Shown here: in pieces, positions 7,228-8,508 of the stretch | Layout: the number at the start of each line of letters is the position of its first letter | Position numbering within the stretch: the first letter of the stretch is position 1 | NCBI GenBank assembly: GCA_030824095.1 | Contig: JAVBYK010000445.1 | Span: 1-8,508 of the forward strand | From: a bacterium | Lineage (GTDB): Bacteria > Pseudomonadota > Gammaproteobacteria > Burkholderiales > Burkholderiaceae_C | Direction: 5' to 3' | Length of the DNA: 8,508 nt | The notes under the pieces: generated by a model | The model's input: the letters and a program-made list of their open reading frames with translations, nothing else | Database searches by the model: none | Told to the model about the DNA's origin: nothing | Program-made: the position numbers and the translations under genes

Positions 7228-8472
7228 ATGCCCACTACCCCCACCAGCGTCGGCACATGGCGTGCACGCCCTCCCCCCGCCCATATCCAATGGACCGAAG
7301 CCGGCCTGCCCTGTAGCGCGCTGTGGCGCTCCGAGCGCGCGGCACCCGCACCCAAAAAGGTGGTGCTGGCCGACGACACCACCACCGCCGATGCTGCCTA
7401 CCGGTTGGCCTGCGAAGGCACTGCCCTGCTGTGGCGCGGTGATTTCCACAACGCCCGACAGTTGTTGCAGGCACTGGCCCGGCGCATCGACAAGGTGCCC
7501 GCGCGCAAGCAGCGCGCCCACAAGCAGGCCGCCGCCACGCCAATGCCAGCGGCGTCTCTGGCGCAGGCCTTTAACCTGCACCGCCAGGCCCAGGCACAGC
7601 GCGCCCGGGTGCTGGGCATGGTGCTGCTGCCCTTCAACGCCGATTACAGCGTGGCCCTGCGCCGCGCACCGGATGCACGCCTGGCCTGTCTGGAGGCCTG
7701 GGGCCCGGTGGTGGACGGTGATGGCGCCAGTGTGGCCCCGCTGCGCGACCTGCTGGGCATGACCAGCGCCCATGAGTGGCGCAAAAAGGGCGTGGTGATT
7801 GCGGCCCTGGGTGATGCACCGCGCAACCGTATCTACCCGCACTACGGCGTGTTTTCGCCGGTGCGGGGTGAGTATGTGGACCTGGTGGCAACCGTTCCCC
7901 TACCCCTGGCTGAAGCCGATGGTGTGGCGATGGTGGCGTTTGACGTGGGCACCGGCACTGGTGTGCTCTCGGCCGTGCTGGCGCGCCGCCATGTCGGCAC
8001 GGTGGTGGCCACCGACCAGGACCCGCGTGCCATTGCCTGCGCGCTGGCCAACCTGGAGCAACTGGGTGTTGGCTCCCAGGTGCAGGTTCTGCAGACCGAC
8101 CTGTTTCCCCCGGGGCGTGCGTCCCTGATCCTGTGCAACCCGCCCTGGCTACCGGCGCGCCCCAGTTCCCCGATTGAATTTGCCGTGTATGACGAAGGCA
8201 GCCGCATGCTGCTGGGCTATCTGGGCGGACTGGTAGCGCACCTGACACCGCATGGCGAAGGCTGGCTGATCCTGTCGGACCTGGCCGAGCACCTGGGCCT
8301 GCGCAGCCGCGCGGAGCTGCTGGCGGCCTTCGACCAGGCAGGCTTGGTGGTGTTGGGCCGGCTGGACGCCAAGCCGGTTCACGGCAAGACCAGCGACCCC
8401 AATGACGCCCTGCACAGCGCGCGTGCCGCCGAGGTCACCTCCCTGTGGCGGCTCGGGGCAGCGCAACCGTGA
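7228..8472 (+). CDS. Class I SAM-dependent methyltransferase (PrmC/RsmC-like fold), substrate unknown
   Basis: 414 residues from the ATG at 7228; in-frame TTG codons further upstream (7135, 7219) make the start uncertain, and no strong Shine-Dalgarno is visible. The C-terminal half is a Rossmann methyltransferase: YGVFSPVRGEYVDLV (206-220) precedes the domain, FDVGTGTGVLSAVLARR (238-254) is SAM-binding motif I, ATDQDP (261-266) is the acidic end of strand 2, LQTDLF (288-293) follows, and the catalytic NPPW (304-307) is motif IV. NPPY/NPPW methyltransferases act on amide or exocyclic amino nitrogens, such as release-factor glutamine (PrmC/HemK) or guanine N2 in rRNA (RsmC, RlmG). The N-terminal 180 residues, containing LLWRGDFHNARQLLQALARR, form a separate region that I cannot match to a PrmC N-domain; it may position the substrate. 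There is no signal peptide, so it is cytoplasmic. It is divergent from the signalling operon with no evident functional link. The fold is secure; the substrate is not. Confidence 0.83.
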   Translation: MPTTPTSVGTWRARPPPAHIQWTEAGLPCSALWRSERAAPAPKKVVLADDTTTADAAYRLACEGTALLWRGDFHNARQLLQALARRIDKVPARKQRAHKQAAATPMPAASLAQAFNLHRQAQAQRARVLGMVLLPFNADYSVALRRAPDARLACLEAWGPVVDGDGASVAPLRDLLGMTSAHEWRKKGVVIAALGDAPRNRIYPHYGVFSPVRGEYVDLVATVPLPLAEADGVAMVAFDVGTGTGVLSAVLARRHVGTVVATDQDPRAIACALANLEQLGVGSQVQVLQTDLFPPGRASLILCNPPWLPARPSSPIEFAVYDEGSRMLLGYLGGLVAHLTPHGEGWLILSDLAEHLGLRSRAELLAAFDQAGLVVLGRLDAKPVHGKTSDPNDALHSARAAEVTSLWRLGAAQP

Positions 8473-8508
8473 TTGCGGTGGTATTGGCGTCGTCCGACAC
8501 CGACAGTT
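8469..8508 (+). CDS. Possible start of a downstream gene, truncated by window edge
   Basis: A GTG at 8469 overlaps the methyltransferase stop by 4 bp (GTGA), a classic coupled arrangement, and stays open to the window end, encoding MIAVVLASSDTDS. Thirteen residues are too few to name a family. The hydrophobic beta-strand-like start followed by SSDTDS would suit a cytoplasmic alpha/beta enzyme, but this is a guess. The start could also be further downstream, or the frame may not be a gene. Confidence 0.35.
   Translation, partial: MIAVVLASSDTDS

Noticed and set aside
7192..7842. Minus-strand open frame (216 codons) opposite the methyltransferase
   Set aside because: A Gly/Ala/Arg/Gln-rich shadow without motifs; the plus strand here encodes the N-terminal region of a real methyltransferase.
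1..8508. Mobile elements, CRISPR arrays, tRNA/rRNA genes, toxin-antitoxin or defence genes
   Set aside because: I found no transposase, regularly spaced repeats, RNA-gene signatures or defence domains; the repeats seen all lie within conserved receiver motifs.

Overview
The window looks like chromosomal DNA of a GC-rich (about 60-65% GC in the lines I sampled) beta-proteobacterium, most plausibly from the Comamonadaceae/Burkholderiales. This is an inference from codon usage, the style of the signalling proteins and the presence of tex; no rRNA or other phylogenetic marker is present. There are no mobile elements, tRNAs, rRNAs or CRISPR arrays.

Layout. The left edge (1-110, minus) holds the first 36 codons of tex, an RNA-binding transcription accessory protein. 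Upstream of it on the same strand, 98 bp away, is a tight three-gene signalling operon read right to left: a periplasmic substrate-binding-like protein (7100 to 6201), a membrane hybrid histidine kinase with two receiver domains and an Hpt domain (6198 to 3172), and a soluble REC-REC-PAS-GGDEF-EAL-REC c-di-GMP protein (3160 to 209). The junctions are 2 bp and 11 bp, so co-expression is very likely. A divergent intergenic region of about 127 bp separates this operon from a plus-strand class I SAM-dependent methyltransferase (7228-8472). A possible further plus-strand gene begins at the right edge, overlapping the methyltransferase stop by 4 bp.

Working model (inference). A ligand captured by the periplasmic binding protein is presented to the kinase's periplasmic domain. 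Phosphate then moves from His277 through a kinase receiver to the Hpt His867, and on to one or more of the three receivers of the c-di-GMP enzyme, changing cellular c-di-GMP. Every canonical phosphotransfer residue and the full EAL catalytic set are present, so the pathway appears intact. The most interesting feature is this self-contained cassette, from periplasmic sensor to second-messenger output, with five receiver domains served by a single kinase core and a single Hpt. The individual domain families are all well known; what may be little described is the specific combination.
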